Shown piece by piece: positions 5,689 to 5,913 of a DNA stretch of 5,913 bases (its first letter is position 1; each line of letters starts with the position of its first letter). The stretch is taken from positions 1-5,913 of the forward strand of contig JASEGW010000096.1 in NCBI GenBank assembly GCA_030017825.1. Reading direction: 5' to 3'. The notes below the pieces were generated by a model. It was given only the letters and a program-made list of their open reading frames with translations. It had not been told where the DNA came from and did not search any database. A program made the translations under genes and the position numbers. This DNA comes from a bacterium (lineage in GTDB: Bacteria; UBA9089; JAHJRX01).

Positions 5689-5717
5689 ATTTTACTTTAT
5701 AATTTATCACTTTTCAA
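5689..5717 (-). promoter_or_regulatory. Sigma70-type promoter of the four-gene operon
   Basis: Minus-35 TTGAAA (5712-5717) and minus-10 TAAAAT (5689-5694) are separated by exactly 17 bases; each hexamer differs from consensus at one position. The predicted start near 5682 leaves a short leader of about 25 bases carrying the GGGGGGAG ribosome site. Confidence 0.65.
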
Positions 5718-5757
5718 TAACTATTTAACCTGAGTTCGATTTAAATATAAGTTTAAG

Positions 5758-5806
5758 GGTTAATATTTTTCGTTAAAATTTCAATTTAGCGAAGAAATAT
5801 TATACC
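5758..5806. repeat. Long imperfect inverted repeat (49 bases)
   Basis: Arms 5758-5780 and 5783-5806 pair at about 21 positions plus one G-T wobble, broken only by three single-base bulges and closing on a two-base centre. No T-run follows on either strand, so it is not an intrinsic terminator. It lies upstream of the operon promoter. It could be a regulatory dyad, a leader structure if transcription begins further upstream, or a remnant of a small palindromic element. Confidence 0.5.
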
Positions 5807-5827
5807 TCCTATTAACGCGAATATGAA
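5799..5827 (-). promoter_or_regulatory. Possible second, upstream promoter
   Basis: A perfect TATAAT (5799-5804) lies 17 bases from TTCATA (5822-5827), a four-of-six match to TTGACA. A transcript from here would carry a leader of about 135 bases, including most of the long hairpin. An AGGAGG directly precedes TATAAT but leads to no frame of useful length. Weakly supported, given the AT content. Confidence 0.22.
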
Positions 5828-5913
5828 AACTAAAAATTAAGAATATCTCAATAAATAAGCATAAGTAGCCGAATAAAGAAATAATTAAAATATTAAATCT
5901 TTACTTATTGGAG

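Noticed and set aside
5807..5913. Divergent plus-strand gene starting beyond the right edge, suggested by GGAG at 5911-5913
   Set aside because: The start codon would lie outside the window and no convincing plus-strand promoter was found, so there is nothing to annotate.

Overview
The window is AT-rich DNA that looks bacterial. It has purine-rich ribosome binding sites, sigma70/sigmaA-type promoters and tightly packed genes, and every gene I accept lies on the minus strand. The sequence does not fix the lineage. A low-GC clostridium-like bacterium or an uncultured candidate-phylum bacterium would both fit. Transcription runs from the right edge towards the left.

Right part (about 5800 down to 3448). 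A good promoter at 5689-5717 precedes a probable four-gene operon: a conserved protein of unknown function, a YjbQ/UPF0047 protein, a HAD-family phosphatase and a Nudix hydrolase. The spacing is very tight. One base separates the first two genes. The HAD and Nudix genes sit in the same reading frame, divided by a single TAA followed at once by a TTG start. Upstream of the promoter, 5758-5806 forms a long imperfect hairpin that nothing else explains. The set reads as small-metabolite housekeeping, but no common pathway is evident.

Left part (3438 down to 108). This is a cluster of minimal nucleotidyltransferase (MNT) and HEPN-domain genes in three formats: a fused MNT-HEPN protein (2610-3305), a split MNT/HEPN pair with a 4-base overlap (1334-1648 and 939-1337), and a second, differently built MNT-HEPN fusion (108-863). 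Between the first fusion and the split pair lies a winged-helix protein with a C-terminal Rossmann-like domain (1824-2537), a likely ligand-sensing regulator. Both the first fusion and the regulator have recognisable promoters overlapped or followed by palindromes that look like operators. MNT/HEPN pairs are known toxin-antitoxin modules in which the MNT adenylylates the HEPN partner. None of the three HEPN domains here has the canonical R-x(4-6)-H RNase motif, so their activity is open.

Two spacers in the left part (1700-1819 and 847-930) hold open, protein-like frames without start codons. They may be remnants of lost genes, which would fit repeated gain and loss of modules. No RNA gene, CRISPR array, insertion sequence or convincing intrinsic terminator was seen. 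Positions 1-107 hold only AT-rich non-coding sequence, and 5657-5913 holds the promoter and hairpin described above. The second half of 5807-5913 shows nothing I can call, apart from a GGAG at the edge that could be the ribosome binding site of a plus-strand gene lying outside.
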